A DNA stretch of 64,000 bases from Gammaproteobacteria bacterium (GTDB lineage: Bacteria > Pseudomonadota > Gammaproteobacteria > Legionellales > Legionellaceae): assembly GCA_030147635.1 (NCBI GenBank), contig JASBUZ010000025.1:95441-159440 (forward strand), read 5' to 3'. The position numbers were made by a program, and so were the translations under genes. The stretch's first letter is position 1. Every line of letters starts with the position of its first letter. Under the pieces are notes generated by a model. That model saw only the letters and a program-made list of their open reading frames with translations, made no database searches and was not told where the DNA came from. This document shows positions 33,235 through 43,226 of the stretch, in pieces.

Positions 33235-35187
33235 TTGAACGATATGGTAAAAAATTTATTTCTTTGGCTTATTATAGCAATCGTTTTGGTTTCTGTATTC
33301 AGCAATTTTGGTCCTCGAGATGCTGCATCACAAAAAATTTCATACAGCCACTTTCTAAAAGAAATTGATCAAGGTTCTATTGCGTCTGTATTAGTTGAGG
33401 ATGAACGCATTATTCGAGGTGTCACTAAAAACAATCAACGCTTTGTGACCTATCAGCCGATGCGAGATAACGCACTTTTGGGAGAACTGCTTAAAAACAA
33501 CGTAGACGTCAGTGGTCAAGAAAAACAGCAAGAAAGCTTTTTGCTGCATATTTTTGTCAACTGGTTTCCGATGCTACTGTTGATTGGTGTCTGGGTGTTT
33601 TTTATGCGCCAAATGCAAGGCGGTGGTGGCCGGGGTGCTATGTCCTTTGGTCGTTCAAGAGCACGACTTTTGGATGAAGACCAAGTAAAAGTTACCTTCG
33701 CTGACGTTGCAGGGGTGGATGAAGCCAAAGAGGAAGTCAAAGAGTTAGTCGACTTCTTAAAAGACCCAAGTAAATTCCAAAAATTAGGCGGTCGTATCCC
33801 ACGTGGTGTGCTCTTAGTTGGTGCGCCAGGGACTGGGAAAACGTTACTGGCGAAAGCAGTCGCTGGTGAAGCAAAAGTGCCTTTTTTTACGATTTCTGGC
33901 TCAGATTTTGTTGAAATGTTTGTTGGGGTTGGGGCGTCTCGTGTGCGAGATATGTTTGAGCAAGCGAAAAAACAATCGCCTTGCATCATTTTTATCGATG
34001 AGATTGATGCGGTGGGTCGTCATCGAGGTGCGGGTCTCGGGGGCGGACATGATGAGCGTGAGCAAACCTTAAATCAGCTCTTGGTAGAGATGGATGGTTT
34101 TGAAGGCAGCGAAGGGGTGATTGTGATTGCGGCAACTAATCGTCCTGATGTGCTTGACCCAGCTTTATTAAGGCCAGGTCGATTTGACCGGCAGGTGGTC
34201 GTGCCTCTTCCTGATATTCGCGGGCGTGAACACATTTTACGCGTTCATATGAATAAGGTCCCTGCGGAAAAAACAGTTGATGTTCTTGCGATTGCGAAAG
34301 GCACCCCTGGATTTTCTGGAGCCGACTTGGCGAATTTAATTAATGAAGCTGCTTTATTTGCTGCGCGTGCCGATAAACGAAAAGTGAGCATGACTGAGCT
34401 TGATAAAGCGAAAGATAAAATCATGATGGGTGCTGAAAGGCGCACCATGGTGATGGATGAAGACGAGAAAAAGTTGACAGCCTTTCATGAGGCGGGGCAT
34501 GCGCTGGTTGGGCTTATGGTACCTGATCATGATCCTGTTTATAAAGTCACGATTATCCCACGAGGACGTGCACTGGGTGTGACTATGTTTTTACCCGACC
34601 AAGACCGCTATAGCCATAGTCGACAGCGTTTAGAAAGTCAGCTGGCAAGCTTATTTGGTGGACGGGTTGCTGAAGAAATCGTGTTTGGTGAAAACCAGGT
34701 GACAACTGGGGCTTCAAACGACATTATGCGTGCTACTGAAATTGCGCGGAAGATGGTGACCAATTGGGGACTGTCTTCTCTTGGGCCGATTACCTTTTCC
34801 GAAGAAGATGAGGGAGAAGTTTTCTTGGGGCGCTCTATGTCGAGTAATAAAGAGATGTCTGATAAAACTGCCGAAAAAGTGGATGCCGAAGTGCGAGCCA
34901 TCATCGAAAGAAATTATCAGCGGGCAACAGATATTTTAACGGAAAATCGCGATAAGCTGACTTTAATGGCTGAAGGTTTGATTAAATATGAAACCATCAA
35001 TGCGAAGCAGATTGCAGAGATTATGGCAGGTCAAGAGCCATCAGCGCCAGATGACTGGGATTCAATGAGTGCGCCACCGCCTGATGTGAGTCCAGATGAA
35101 GGTACGCCACCCAAAAAAAAGAAACGCGTGAGCGTTAAAAAAACACCGCCTAAGACAGATACCAACGAGCCTCCGGTTAGTTCGTGA
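33235..35187 (+). CDS. ftsH: ATP-dependent zinc metalloprotease FtsH
   Basis: About 650 residues. I place the start at TTG 33235, giving '[17 protein letters not shown]', with GAGGT 8 bases upstream; an upstream TTG at 33199 has no ribosome site. Two membrane helices bracket a periplasmic domain. Then come Walker A '[14 protein letters not shown]', Walker B 'CIIFIDEID', the SRH '[19 protein letters not shown]', and the zinc site 'HEAGH'. The C-terminus is an unusual lysine/proline-rich tail ('[16 protein letters not shown]'). It degrades membrane and regulatory proteins. Confidence 0.97.
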   Translation: MNDMVKNLFLWLIIAIVLVSVFSNFGPRDAASQKISYSHFLKEIDQGSIASVLVEDERIIRGVTKNNQRFVTYQPMRDNALLGELLKNNVDVSGQEKQQESFLLHIFVNWFPMLLLIGVWVFFMRQMQGGGGRGAMSFGRSRARLLDEDQVKVTFADVAGVDEAKEEVKELVDFLKDPSKFQKLGGRIPRGVLLVGAPGTGKTLLAKAVAGEAKVPFFTISGSDFVEMFVGVGASRVRDMFEQAKKQSPCIIFIDEIDAVGRHRGAGLGGGHDEREQTLNQLLVEMDGFEGSEGVIVIAATNRPDVLDPALLRPGRFDRQVVVPLPDIRGREHILRVHMNKVPAEKTVDVLAIAKGTPGFSGADLANLINEAALFAARADKRKVSMTELDKAKDKIMMGAERRTMVMDEDEKKLTAFHEAGHALVGLMVPDHDPVYKVTIIPRGRALGVTMFLPDQDRYSHSRQRLESQLASLFGGRVAEEIVFGENQVTTGASNDIMRATEIARKMVTNWGLSSLGPITFSEEDEGEVFLGRSMSSNKEMSDKTAEKVDAEVRAIIERNYQRATDILTENRDKLTLMAEGLIKYETINAKQIAEIMAGQEPSAPDDWDSMSAPPPDVSPDEGTPPKKKKRVSVKKTPPKTDTNEPPVSS

Positions 35188-36059
35188 ATAAAGCGGCGTT
35201 TAAAGCTTGGTGTGCAACGCCAAGATCTGTTGTCACAGCGCCTCATTATCGAGGTAAGCCGCTGGTTATGGGAGTTTTGAATATTACGCCTGATTCTTTT
35301 TCTGATGGCGGATGCTACTTCAAACCGGAAGACGCAAAAGCGCAAGCAGAAAGGCTGATAGAAGTAGGTGCCGATATTTTAGATATTGGTGCGGAATCTA
35401 CGAGACCAGGTTCACTTCCTCTGGATGCGGATGAAGAGCTTGAGCGCTTGATGCCTGTACTGGAGTTTATCTTATCCAAATATGATATTGCCGTCTCAAT
35501 TGATACCAATAAACCTGCTGTGATGCAGGCTGCTGTTGCTGCGGGTGCTGCAGCAATTAATGACGTATTCGCGCTACAAAAGCCAGGTGCCTTAACGGCT
35601 GCAGCAAGTTTTGACGTGCCCATTTGTTTGATGCATATGCGAGGAACTCCCGAAACGATGCAAGTTGGGCTTGAGGAAGACGTGGACATCGTCTCACATG
35701 TCATGCGATTCTTTGAGGCTCGTGTGCATGCTTGTGTTGACGCAGGTATTGCAAAAGATAGGCTGATTTTAGACCCAGGATTTGGTTTTGGTAAAACCGT
35801 TCAGCAAAACTTGCAATTAACCAAGCGGTTAGCAGACTTTCAGAGGTTTAATCAAAAGTTATTGCTCGGTGTATCTCGTAAAAGTACAATAGGGGCCGTT
35901 TTAGAGCAAGATGTCGCAAATCGCTTATCGGGTGGTTTGGCTTTATCTGTATTTGCAGCGCTTGGAGGGGCTGCAATCCTTCGAACTCATGACGTGGCTG
36001 AGACGCAGGATGCCTTGAAAATAATAGATGTAATGCTGCAACACAGTGATTTAAGATAA
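35184..36059 (+). CDS. folP: Dihydropteroate synthase
   Basis: 291 residues with '[15 protein letters not shown]', '[11 protein letters not shown]', '[11 protein letters not shown]', '[13 protein letters not shown]', '[10 protein letters not shown]' and 'GVSRKSTIG', all DHPS pterin and p-aminobenzoate binding motifs. The common 'SMRG' loop reads 'HMRGTP', within family range. It joins pABA to hydroxymethyl-dihydropterin pyrophosphate in folate synthesis and is the sulfonamide target. A GTG start overlaps the ftsH stop by four bases, the standard ftsH-folP-glmM order. Confidence 0.96.
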   Translation: MNKAAFKAWCATPRSVVTAPHYRGKPLVMGVLNITPDSFSDGGCYFKPEDAKAQAERLIEVGADILDIGAESTRPGSLPLDADEELERLMPVLEFILSKYDIAVSIDTNKPAVMQAAVAAGAAAINDVFALQKPGALTAAASFDVPICLMHMRGTPETMQVGLEEDVDIVSHVMRFFEARVHACVDAGIAKDRLILDPGFGFGKTVQQNLQLTKRLADFQRFNQKLLLGVSRKSTIGAVLEQDVANRLSGGLALSVFAALGGAAILRTHDVAETQDALKIIDVMLQHSDLR

Positions 36060-36068
36060 GGAAATAGG

Positions 36069-37436
36069 ATGACACAACGTAAGCATTTTGGTACGGATGG
36101 AATTCGTGGACGTGTGGGCGCTTCTGATATTAATCCCGAGTTTATTTTAAAATTAGGTTGGGCTGTTGGACGTGTGCTGGCAAATGGTGGCCGTAAGCGT
36201 GTTTTAATTGGTAAGGACACGCGCGTCTCCGGTTATTTATTAGAGTCTTCTTTGCAGGCAGGGTTGTCCGCTGCAGGTGTTGATGTTGCATTGTTGGGCC
36301 CAATGCCGACCCCAGCTATTGCCTACTTAACACAAACACTTCGAGCAACTGCCGGGATTGTCATCAGTGCATCGCATAATCCATACCACGATAATGGCAT
36401 TAAGTTTTTTTCATCAGATGGATTTAAGCTGCCTGATGAAACCGAGCTTTTGATTGAGGCCGAGTTAACCAAAAAAATGGAACTGGTTCCGTCAGAGCAG
36501 CTTGGTAAGTCAGTACGAATAGATGATGCACCGGGGCGCTATATTGAGTTTTGTAAAGCGACAGTTCCTTCCTTGGCACGTCTAACGGGTTTAAAGATTG
36601 TGGTCGACTGTGCTCATGGGGCAACTTATTATGTGGCACCTCATGTCTTTGCTGAACTTGGTGCGGATGTGATTGCTATTGGGAATAAGCCAGATGGGTT
36701 TAATATTAATAAAAATATCGGCTCAACCTCACCTGAAACGCTGCAAGCTGAAGTGATTGCAACAGGAGCGGACATTGGTATTGGTTTAGATGGCGATGGT
36801 GACCGATTAATTCTTGTGGATGCCCATGGCCACTTGGTCGATGGCGACCAAATTCTTTATATGATAGCCAAAGATAGGCAAGAGCGTGATGTGTTGCAAG
36901 GCGGTGTTGTCGGGACCCTTATGACCAACTATGGCTTAGAGAAAACATTAGCTGCCGAGAATATCCCTTTTTATCGCTCGAAAGTTGGTGACAGATATGT
37001 ACTTGAAGCGCTGAAAGAGCGGGACTGGAGAATTGGAGGTGAGTCTTCAGGCCATGTTGTTTGTCTCGATAAAACGACGACGGGAGATGGCATTGTCGCG
37101 GCGCTTCAGGTGCTTGTGATGATGATGAGGCGAAATGAACCCTTGGATGTGTTGTGTGAGGGCATGAGCTTGCTGCCTCAAGCTTTAGTAAATGTTAAAA
37201 CGACACGGGCGAAACAACTTGCCGCTGACGAGCAGGTTATAGCACGTGTGGATGCGTTGAATAAAAAGCTTGAAGGAGAAGGACGTGTTTTATTACGTCC
37301 ATCCGGCACGGAGCCTGTGCTTCGTATTATGGTAGAAGGGCTGGATATGGATGAAGTGACCCGTGAGGCGAATGCGTTGAGTCATGAAATACAGCAAATT
37401 GCTGAGACGTTTGATTCCACTGAAGCCGCGGCATAG
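36069..37436 (+). CDS. glmM: Phosphoglucosamine mutase
   Basis: 455 residues (E. coli 445). The catalytic serine lies in 'GIVISASHNPYHDNG', the metal-binding loop is 'GDGDRLILVD', the sugar-binding loop 'GGESSGHVVC', and the phosphate-binding loop 'RPSGTEPVLRIM'. It converts glucosamine-6-phosphate to glucosamine-1-phosphate for peptidoglycan and LPS. It is 9 bp after folP and 10 bp before tpiA. Confidence 0.97.
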   Translation: MTQRKHFGTDGIRGRVGASDINPEFILKLGWAVGRVLANGGRKRVLIGKDTRVSGYLLESSLQAGLSAAGVDVALLGPMPTPAIAYLTQTLRATAGIVISASHNPYHDNGIKFFSSDGFKLPDETELLIEAELTKKMELVPSEQLGKSVRIDDAPGRYIEFCKATVPSLARLTGLKIVVDCAHGATYYVAPHVFAELGADVIAIGNKPDGFNINKNIGSTSPETLQAEVIATGADIGIGLDGDGDRLILVDAHGHLVDGDQILYMIAKDRQERDVLQGGVVGTLMTNYGLEKTLAAENIPFYRSKVGDRYVLEALKERDWRIGGESSGHVVCLDKTTTGDGIVAALQVLVMMMRRNEPLDVLCEGMSLLPQALVNVKTTRAKQLAADEQVIARVDALNKKLEGEGRVLLRPSGTEPVLRIMVEGLDMDEVTREANALSHEIQQIAETFDSTEAAA

Positions 37437-37446
37437 AGGAGTTATC

Positions 37447-38208
37447 ATGAGACAACAACTGGTCATGGGAAACTGGAAAATGAATGGGACGCTTGATTCT
37501 ATTCGTGGCCTGCTAGATGACCTGCTTCAGGGGTTGCCCGATAAAACAGAAGCTTTGCCTGAGGTGGTGGTATTTCCGCCTGCTATTTATTTGCCTGAAG
37601 TCTGTGAAAGGCTCCGTGGTTCATCTATTCAATGGGGCGCTCAAAATATTTACTCGGAAGAAAAAGGCGCTTATACTGGCGAGCTTTCTCCGCTGATGCT
37701 GAAAGACTATGGATGTACTTATGTTTTGGTTGGGCACTCAGAGCGGAGGACGTTATTTCACGAAAGTGAAAAATGTGTGGCGAAGAAATTCCACCGGGTG
37801 AAAGAACATGATATGATACCGGTTCTTTGCGTAGGCGAGACCGAGTCAGAGCGCGAAAAAGGCTTAACGATGTCGGTTTTGGAAACGCAGTTACGAGCGG
37901 TATCTCGTAGCGGAACGGGCGATTTTCAGTCTTGTGTTGTTGCTTATGAACCTGTTTGGGCAATTGGAACAGGGAAAACAGCAACCCCAGAGGATGCTGA
38001 GGCCGTTCAAGCGCGTATTCGGGAAATAGTAGATAGGCTTGCTCCTGGTGATGCAGCGACACTTCCTATTGTTTATGGGGGGAGTGTGAATGAAAAAACG
38101 GCAGAAGCTTTGTTTGCTATGCCTAATATTGATGGCGGATTAGTGGGGGGAGCCTCGCTAAACGCAAAACAGTTTTTGGATATTGTGACATGTATCAAGT
38201 TTTTTTAG
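37447..38208 (+). CDS. tpiA: Triose-phosphate isomerase
   Basis: 253 residues from ATG 37447, preceded by AGAGGAG. Seen are 'MGNWKMNG', the electrophile histidine in 'LVGHSERRTLF', the catalytic glutamate loop 'AYEPVWAIGTGKTATPEDA' and 'YGGSVNEKT'. It interconverts dihydroxyacetone phosphate and glyceraldehyde-3-phosphate. The 3' end overlaps secG by 19 bp, an unusually long but common overlap for this pair. Confidence 0.97.
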   Translation: MRQQLVMGNWKMNGTLDSIRGLLDDLLQGLPDKTEALPEVVVFPPAIYLPEVCERLRGSSIQWGAQNIYSEEKGAYTGELSPLMLKDYGCTYVLVGHSERRTLFHESEKCVAKKFHRVKEHDMIPVLCVGETESEREKGLTMSVLETQLRAVSRSGTGDFQSCVVAYEPVWAIGTGKTATPEDAEAVQARIREIVDRLAPGDAATLPIVYGGSVNEKTAEALFAMPNIDGGLVGGASLNAKQFLDIVTCIKFF

Positions 38209-38510
38209 TGCTTCATGTGTTGATAGCGATGACCCTCATCGGTTTAGTGCTTATGCAACACGGGAAGGGTGCTGATATTGGTGCTGCTTTTGGCTCTGGT
38301 GCGTCTGGTACTGTATTTGGAAGCCAAGGCGTTGGGAGCTTCTTGTTTAAATTAACAGGCGGTTTGGCTTTTGCCTTTTTTGTGACAAGCGTTTCACTTT
38401 CTGCTATGGTTGCCAGGCAATACCATCAAGCGAATCAAGTGATGATGCCAGCAACAAGTCAGGCACCAAGTTCTGATATTCCGATTCCAAAGGATGCAGA
38501 ACAACAATAA
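38190..38510 (+). CDS. secG: Protein-export membrane protein SecG
   Basis: 106 residues (E. coli 110) with two membrane helices. The signature loop 'QHGKGADIGAAFGSGASGTV' followed by 'FGSQGVGSFLFKLTG' is diagnostic. It is an auxiliary subunit of the SecYEG translocon. A tRNA-Leu gene starts 6 bp after its stop. Confidence 0.96.
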   Translation: MYQVFLVLHVLIAMTLIGLVLMQHGKGADIGAAFGSGASGTVFGSQGVGSFLFKLTGGLAFAFFVTSVSLSAMVARQYHQANQVMMPATSQAPSSDIPIPKDAEQQ

Positions 38511-38516
38511 CGATTT

Positions 38517-38601
38517 ACCGAAGTGGTGGAATTGGTAGACACGCTGTCTTGAGGGGGCAGTGGCGTAAGCCGTGCCGGTTCGAGTCCGGCCTTCGGTACC
38601 A
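38517..38601 (+). tRNA. tRNA-Leu (anticodon GAG)
   Basis: An 85-base class II tRNA with encoded CCA. The acceptor ACCGAAG pairs perfectly with CTTCGGT. The anticodon arm CTGTC-TTGAGGG-GGCAG gives GAG. The variable arm is TGGCGTAAGCCGT and the T-loop TTCGAGT. It lies between secG and nuoA with no room for its own promoter, so it must be processed from the operon transcript; E. coli leuU (also GAG) sits after secG in the same way. Confidence 0.97.
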
Positions 38602-38616
38602 AATGAGCAAAACAAT

Positions 38617-38976
38617 ATGATGCTATCACAATACTTACCAGTGTTGGTTTTTCTCTTGATTGCGCTGGTGTTAGGAGGAGCCTTGCTGGGTGCAGGCAAA
38701 CTCTTTTCAACCCGTAGACCCAATGAAGCCAAAGATGCCGCTTATGAATGTGGATTTCCGGCATTCGAAAATGCGCGTATTCCCTTCGACGTGCGCTTTT
38801 ATTTGGTCGCTTTGCTCTTCATTATTTTTGATTTAGAAACTGCTTTTTTCTTTCCTTGGGCCTTGGTGCTTCGAAAGCTCGGGTGGTTTGGCTTTTCAGC
38901 CATGATGTTATTTTTAGGCTTGCTTGTAATTGGTTTCCTGTATGAGTGGAAACGGGGCGCTTTGGAGTGGGAGTGA
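38617..38976 (+). CDS. nuoA: NADH-quinone oxidoreductase subunit A
   Basis: 119 residues with three membrane helices. The conserved loop '[18 protein letters not shown]' followed by '[16 protein letters not shown]' identifies NuoA (ND3). The cysteine of that loop is present. The start is one of two adjacent ATG codons at 38617/38620 just after the tRNA; an earlier in-frame start would begin inside the tRNA. First gene of the complete nuo operon. Confidence 0.96.
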   Translation: MMLSQYLPVLVFLLIALVLGGALLGAGKLFSTRRPNEAKDAAYECGFPAFENARIPFDVRFYLVALLFIIFDLETAFFFPWALVLRKLGWFGFSAMMLFLGLLVIGFLYEWKRGALEWE

Positions 38977-38985
38977 GGCTTCTCA

Positions 38986-39462
38986 ATGCTTGATGGTGAA
39001 TTGAAAAAACAAGGGTTTGTCACGACAACCCTTGAGCAATTAGGAACTTGGGCGCAAAGCGGTTCGATGTGGCCCATGACTTTTGGTCTTGCCTGTTGTG
39101 CGGTTGAAATGATGCATGCAGGTGCCGCTCGTTATGACTTAGACCGATTTGGTGTTATTTTTCGTCCGAGTCCCAGGCAATCTGATGTAATGATTGTTGC
39201 CGGAACCTTATGTAACAAAATGGCCCCTGCCTTAAGACGCGTATACGACCAAATGTCAGAGCCTAGATGGGTGATCTCTATGGGGTCTTGTGCCAATGGT
39301 GGCGGCTATTACCATTATTCTTATTCAGTTGTTCGGGGATGTGACCGTATTGTCCCCGTTGATGTATACGTACCTGGGTGCCCGCCAACAGCAGAAGCAT
39401 TGTTGTATGGCATTATCCAACTGCAAAACAAGATTAAGCGTAGAAAAATCATTGAGGCTTAA
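38986..39462 (+). CDS. nuoB: NADH-quinone oxidoreductase subunit B
   Basis: 158 residues. Ligands of cluster N2 are visible: adjacent cysteines in '[12 protein letters not shown]', plus '[12 protein letters not shown]' and '[15 protein letters not shown]'. It forms the last Fe-S site before quinone in the peripheral arm. It lacks the long N- and C-terminal extensions of E. coli NuoB (220), as is usual outside the Enterobacterales. Confidence 0.97.
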   Translation: MLDGELKKQGFVTTTLEQLGTWAQSGSMWPMTFGLACCAVEMMHAGAARYDLDRFGVIFRPSPRQSDVMIVAGTLCNKMAPALRRVYDQMSEPRWVISMGSCANGGGYYHYSYSVVRGCDRIVPVDVYVPGCPPTAEALLYGIIQLQNKIKRRKIIEA

Positions 39463-39483
39463 CCCATAGGTTAAGTCGAAGCC

Positions 39484-40185
39484 GTGAGTATAGATAACAT
39501 GACAAAACAAAAAACATTGCATGATGCCTTATGTTCGGTTTGGGAGAATTCTAATTGCGAACTGACTTCAGAGCGAGGGGAGTTGACGGCAACAATCGAT
39601 GCAAGTGCACTTTTGCCGGTGATGACACAGCTACGTGATCATGCTGATTTTGCTTTTGACCAATTGATAGATGTTTGTGGCGTTGATTATCTGCATTACG
39701 GACTCGCTCAGTGGGAGACAGACGCTGCAAGTTCAAATGGTTTTTCTCGTGCGGTAAACCGTCGTGTCATCGATAGAGACACAAATGTAGAGATGGTAGA
39801 CGAGGAAGTCATCCCAAGGTTTGCCGTGGTGTATCACTTGCTTTCGACCACTAAAAATCACCGTTTACGCGTCAAAGTCTATTTGGAAGAAGCAAACCCT
39901 GCTGTTGCATCAATTGTCTCAGTTTGGCGTAGTGCTAACTGGTTTGAGCGTGAAGCATACGATATGTATGGTATTTTGTTTGATGACCACCCTGATTTAA
40001 GACGCGTGCTTACCGACTATGGCTTTGTTGGTCATCCTTTCAGAAAAGATTTTCCATTAAGCGGACATGTTGAAATGCGCTACGACGCAACCTTGCAAAA
40101 AGTTATTTATGAGCCTGTAGATATTGAGCCACGTACTTTGGTGCCTAAAGTGATTCGCGATAGAAATAAAGGGGCCGAGTCATGA
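39484..40185 (+). CDS. nuoC: NADH-quinone oxidoreductase subunit C
   Basis: 233 residues as a separate protein (fused to NuoD in E. coli). Contains the 30-kDa subunit signature '[20 protein letters not shown]' and '[13 protein letters not shown]'. The start is GTG 39484 or ATG 39499; neither ribosome site is strong. The stop overlaps nuoD by ATGA. Part of the hydrophilic arm around the quinone site. Confidence 0.95.
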   Translation: MSIDNMTKQKTLHDALCSVWENSNCELTSERGELTATIDASALLPVMTQLRDHADFAFDQLIDVCGVDYLHYGLAQWETDAASSNGFSRAVNRRVIDRDTNVEMVDEEVIPRFAVVYHLLSTTKNHRLRVKVYLEEANPAVASIVSVWRSANWFEREAYDMYGILFDDHPDLRRVLTDYGFVGHPFRKDFPLSGHVEMRYDATLQKVIYEPVDIEPRTLVPKVIRDRNKGAES

Positions 40186-41435
40186 TGGAGCTGCAGCAAT
40201 ACACATTAAACTTTGGTCCACAGCATCCGGCGGCTCACGGTGTTTTGCGTTTGGTGCTTGAGCTTGAGGGCGAAACCATTCTTCGCGCCGACCCACATGT
40301 CGGGCTTTTACACCGTGGAACTGAAAAGTTGGTTGAAACGAAGCCGTATAACCAGAGTATTGGTTATATGGACCGGCTCGACTACGTATCGATGATGTGT
40401 AATGAGCATGCTTATGTGCGTGCTATTGAGCAAATGTTGGGGGTTACTGCCCCTATTCGTGCCCAGTATATTCGAACGCTTTTTGACGAAGTGACGCGTA
40501 TTCTGAATCATTTGTTATGGCTTGGTGCAACAGCACTTGATATTGGAGCGATGACGGTTTTCTTATATGCGTTTCGTGAGCGGGAAGATTTATTTGACTG
40601 CTATGAAGCTGTATCTGGTGCGAGAATGCATGCAACTTACTACCGGCCTGGTGGTGTTGCACGTGATTTGCCGGATACTATGCCGCAGTACAAACCTTCT
40701 CGTTGGCATAGCGAGCGAGAAGTGGCCAAAATGAACGAGCACAGACAAGGTAGCTTACTCGACTTTTTAGAAGCCTTTACGGAGCGTTTTCCTGGTTATA
40801 TCGACGACTATGAAACCTTGCTGACTGATAACCGGATTTGGAAGCAACGTACCATTGATATTGGAGTTGTTTCACCGGAAGATGCGCTTCAGCTCGGTTT
40901 TTCTGGGCCAATGTTACGAGCATCTGGTGTGGCTTGGGACTTACGGAAAAAACAGACCTATGCTGCCTACGATAAGGTGAAATTTGATGTTCCAGTTGGT
41001 AAAAATGGCGACTGCTACGACCGCTATTTAGTGCGTGTTGAAGAAATGCGCCAATCTAACGCCATCATCAAGCAGTGTATTGAGTGGCTGCGTAGCAACC
41101 CTGGGCCTGTGAAGCTGGACGACCATAAAGTGACACCTCCGAATCGTGAAGACATGAAGAACGATATGGAAGCTTTGATTCATCATTTTAAACTCTTTAC
41201 CGAAGGATTTTCTTTGCCTGCAGGTGAGGTATACAGTGCGGTTGAAGCGCCTAAAGGTGAGTTTGGGGTGTACTTGGTTTCTGATGGTGCCAATAAGCCT
41301 TATCGACTCAAAATTCGAGCGCCTGGTTTTGCGCATTTAGCAGGTTTTGACGAAATGGTAAGAGGTCACATGCTTGCTGATGGTGTTGCTATTTTGGCAA
41401 GCCAAGATATTGTGTTTGGGGAGATTGACCGATGA
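40182..41435 (+). CDS. nuoD: NADH-quinone oxidoreductase subunit D
   Basis: 417 residues. Seen are '[20 protein letters not shown]' (49-kDa signature with the quinone-site histidine), '[10 protein letters not shown]', '[14 protein letters not shown]', and the C-terminal 'VFGEIDR'. It binds quinone together with NuoB. The subunit's arginine modified by NDUFAF7 in mitochondria lies in the N-terminal region, so the MidA-like gene upstream could act here. Overlaps nuoE by four bases. Confidence 0.97.
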   Translation: MMELQQYTLNFGPQHPAAHGVLRLVLELEGETILRADPHVGLLHRGTEKLVETKPYNQSIGYMDRLDYVSMMCNEHAYVRAIEQMLGVTAPIRAQYIRTLFDEVTRILNHLLWLGATALDIGAMTVFLYAFREREDLFDCYEAVSGARMHATYYRPGGVARDLPDTMPQYKPSRWHSEREVAKMNEHRQGSLLDFLEAFTERFPGYIDDYETLLTDNRIWKQRTIDIGVVSPEDALQLGFSGPMLRASGVAWDLRKKQTYAAYDKVKFDVPVGKNGDCYDRYLVRVEEMRQSNAIIKQCIEWLRSNPGPVKLDDHKVTPPNREDMKNDMEALIHHFKLFTEGFSLPAGEVYSAVEAPKGEFGVYLVSDGANKPYRLKIRAPGFAHLAGFDEMVRGHMLADGVAILASQDIVFGEIDR

Positions 41436-41929
41436 GCAATGCTGAATTAATGCGACAGTTTGTCTCTGAAGAAGGCTTGAAAGAAATAGATAAATGGGTT
41501 GAGAAATACCCAGCAGATCAAAAGTGCTCGGCAGTGATGCATGCGTTAACCCTCGTGCAAGAGTCTCAGGGACATTTAACCGAGCCTGCAATGAATGTAG
41601 TTGCTGAGTATTTGGACATGCAGCCAGCCAAAGTTTATGAAGTGGCATCGTTTTATAGCATGTACCGTGTGAAACCTGCTGGCAGACATAGCATTAATGT
41701 TTGCACAAACATCACTTGCCAATTGCGAGATGCAGGAGTCATTTTTAGTGCACTACAAGATAAATTAGGCGTAGGTGCTGGCGAGACAACAGAAGACGGG
41801 CGGTTTACGTTGTGTGCCGTTGAGTGTCTTGGGGCATGTGTGAATGCACCTATGATGCAAGTGGATAAAGACTACCATGAAAATCTGACGGTCGATGCAC
41901 TAGATGATGTGCTCGCTGACTATCCATAA
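41432..41929 (+). CDS. nuoE: NADH-quinone oxidoreductase subunit E
   Basis: 165 residues of the 24-kDa thioredoxin-like ferredoxin family. Four cluster cysteines are in '[12 protein letters not shown]' and '[15 protein letters not shown]'. Holds the N1a [2Fe-2S] cluster near FMN. Overlaps nuoD at its start. Confidence 0.96.
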   Translation: MSNAELMRQFVSEEGLKEIDKWVEKYPADQKCSAVMHALTLVQESQGHLTEPAMNVVAEYLDMQPAKVYEVASFYSMYRVKPAGRHSINVCTNITCQLRDAGVIFSALQDKLGVGAGETTEDGRFTLCAVECLGACVNAPMMQVDKDYHENLTVDALDDVLADYP

Positions 41930-41946
41930 ACAAAGAGGCTTTGGCA

Positions 41947-43224
41947 GTGGTTACATTGAATCAAGTATGTTATCGAACGCTCGACTTGGAAAATCCTGCA
42001 GCGTTGTCAACCTATGAAAAAATTGGTGGCTATAGTGTTTTGCGCCGTATTTTAGCTGAGCAAACACCACCAGCAGAGATTATTGATACCTTAAAACATT
42101 CGGCACTGCGTGGACGAGGAGGGGCAGGTTTCCCAACAGGCCTTAAGTGGAGTTTCATGAACCGTAATTCGCCGGTTCAAAAGTATGTGGTCTGTAACTC
42201 CGATGAAGGCGAACCTGGTACCTGTAAAGACCGAGATATTTTGCGCTATAACCCACACCAATTAATTGAAGGGATGGCCATTGCCGGTTATGTCATGGGG
42301 GCATCTGTTGGCTATAACTATATCCGAGGCGAATTTTGGGAGCCGTATGAGCGGATGGAAGAAGCTCTGAAAGAGGCTTATGAAGCGGGTCTGCTCGGTA
42401 AAAATATTTTAGGCTCTGGCTTTGATTTTGATTTACATAATCATTTGGGGGCTGGTGCTTATATTTGTGGTGAGGAAACTGCACTCCTGAACTCACTAGA
42501 AGGCAAAAAAGGTCAGCCACGATTTAAGCCACCATTTCCCGCAAACTATGGGCTTTATGGTAAACCAACCACCATCAATAACACAGAAACTTTTGCATCT
42601 GTGCCAGTGATTCTTGAGAAAGGCGGTGACTGGTTTTTAGAGCTCGGCAAACCAAATAACGGTGGGACCAAGTGCTTTAGTGTCAGCGGACATGTGAAAG
42701 ACCCCAAAAACTTAGAAATTCCTTTAGGCACACCGTTCAAAACACTTTTAGAGCTTGCGGGCGGCTTGTTTGATGGCAGACGTTTGAAAGCAGTCATTCC
42801 TGGTGGTACCTCGATGCCTGTTTTACCAGGTGATGTCATGATGAAGTTGGATATGGATTATGACAGTATTCAAAAGGCAGGATCTGGGCTTGGCTCGGGC
42901 GCCGTTATCATTATGGATGACACCACATGTATGGTGGATGTTTTATATCGTGTGTCACATTTTTATATGGAAGAGTCTTGTGGGCAATGTACACCATGTC
43001 GTGAAGGCACGGGCTGGATGGTGCGGCTTTTAGGGCGTATTAAGTCAGGCCAAGGTCGACCTGGTGATATTGAAAAGTTGGTGAATGTTGCAGACAACAT
43101 CGAGGGACGCACAATTTGTGCGCTTGGTGAAGCTGCTGCATGGCCAGTTCAAAGTTTTGTGAAACATTTTTACTCAGAGTTTGAGTATTTCATTAAGCAT
43201 AAACATTCGAGTGTGGCGGTTTAA
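41947..43224 (+). CDS. nuoF: NADH-quinone oxidoreductase subunit F
   Basis: About 425 residues. The NADH/FMN site '[15 protein letters not shown]' and '[16 protein letters not shown]', and N3 cluster cysteines '[13 protein letters not shown]' are intact. I favour GTG 41947, since AGAGG is 8 bases upstream; TTG 41941 is too near that site. It takes hydride from NADH to FMN. No ATG exists at the start, so initiation is non-canonical either way. Confidence 0.95.
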   Translation: MVTLNQVCYRTLDLENPAALSTYEKIGGYSVLRRILAEQTPPAEIIDTLKHSALRGRGGAGFPTGLKWSFMNRNSPVQKYVVCNSDEGEPGTCKDRDILRYNPHQLIEGMAIAGYVMGASVGYNYIRGEFWEPYERMEEALKEAYEAGLLGKNILGSGFDFDLHNHLGAGAYICGEETALLNSLEGKKGQPRFKPPFPANYGLYGKPTTINNTETFASVPVILEKGGDWFLELGKPNNGGTKCFSVSGHVKDPKNLEIPLGTPFKTLLELAGGLFDGRRLKAVIPGGTSMPVLPGDVMMKLDMDYDSIQKAGSGLGSGAVIIMDDTTCMVDVLYRVSHFYMEESCGQCTPCREGTGWMVRLLGRIKSGQGRPGDIEKLVNVADNIEGRTICALGEAAAWPVQSFVKHFYSEFEYFIKHKHSSVAV

Positions 43225-43226
43225 TC

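Noticed and set aside
38572-38616. nuoA start inside the tRNA-Leu
   Set aside because: The residues come from tRNA sequence; the ATG pair after the tRNA gives the normal NuoA N-terminus.
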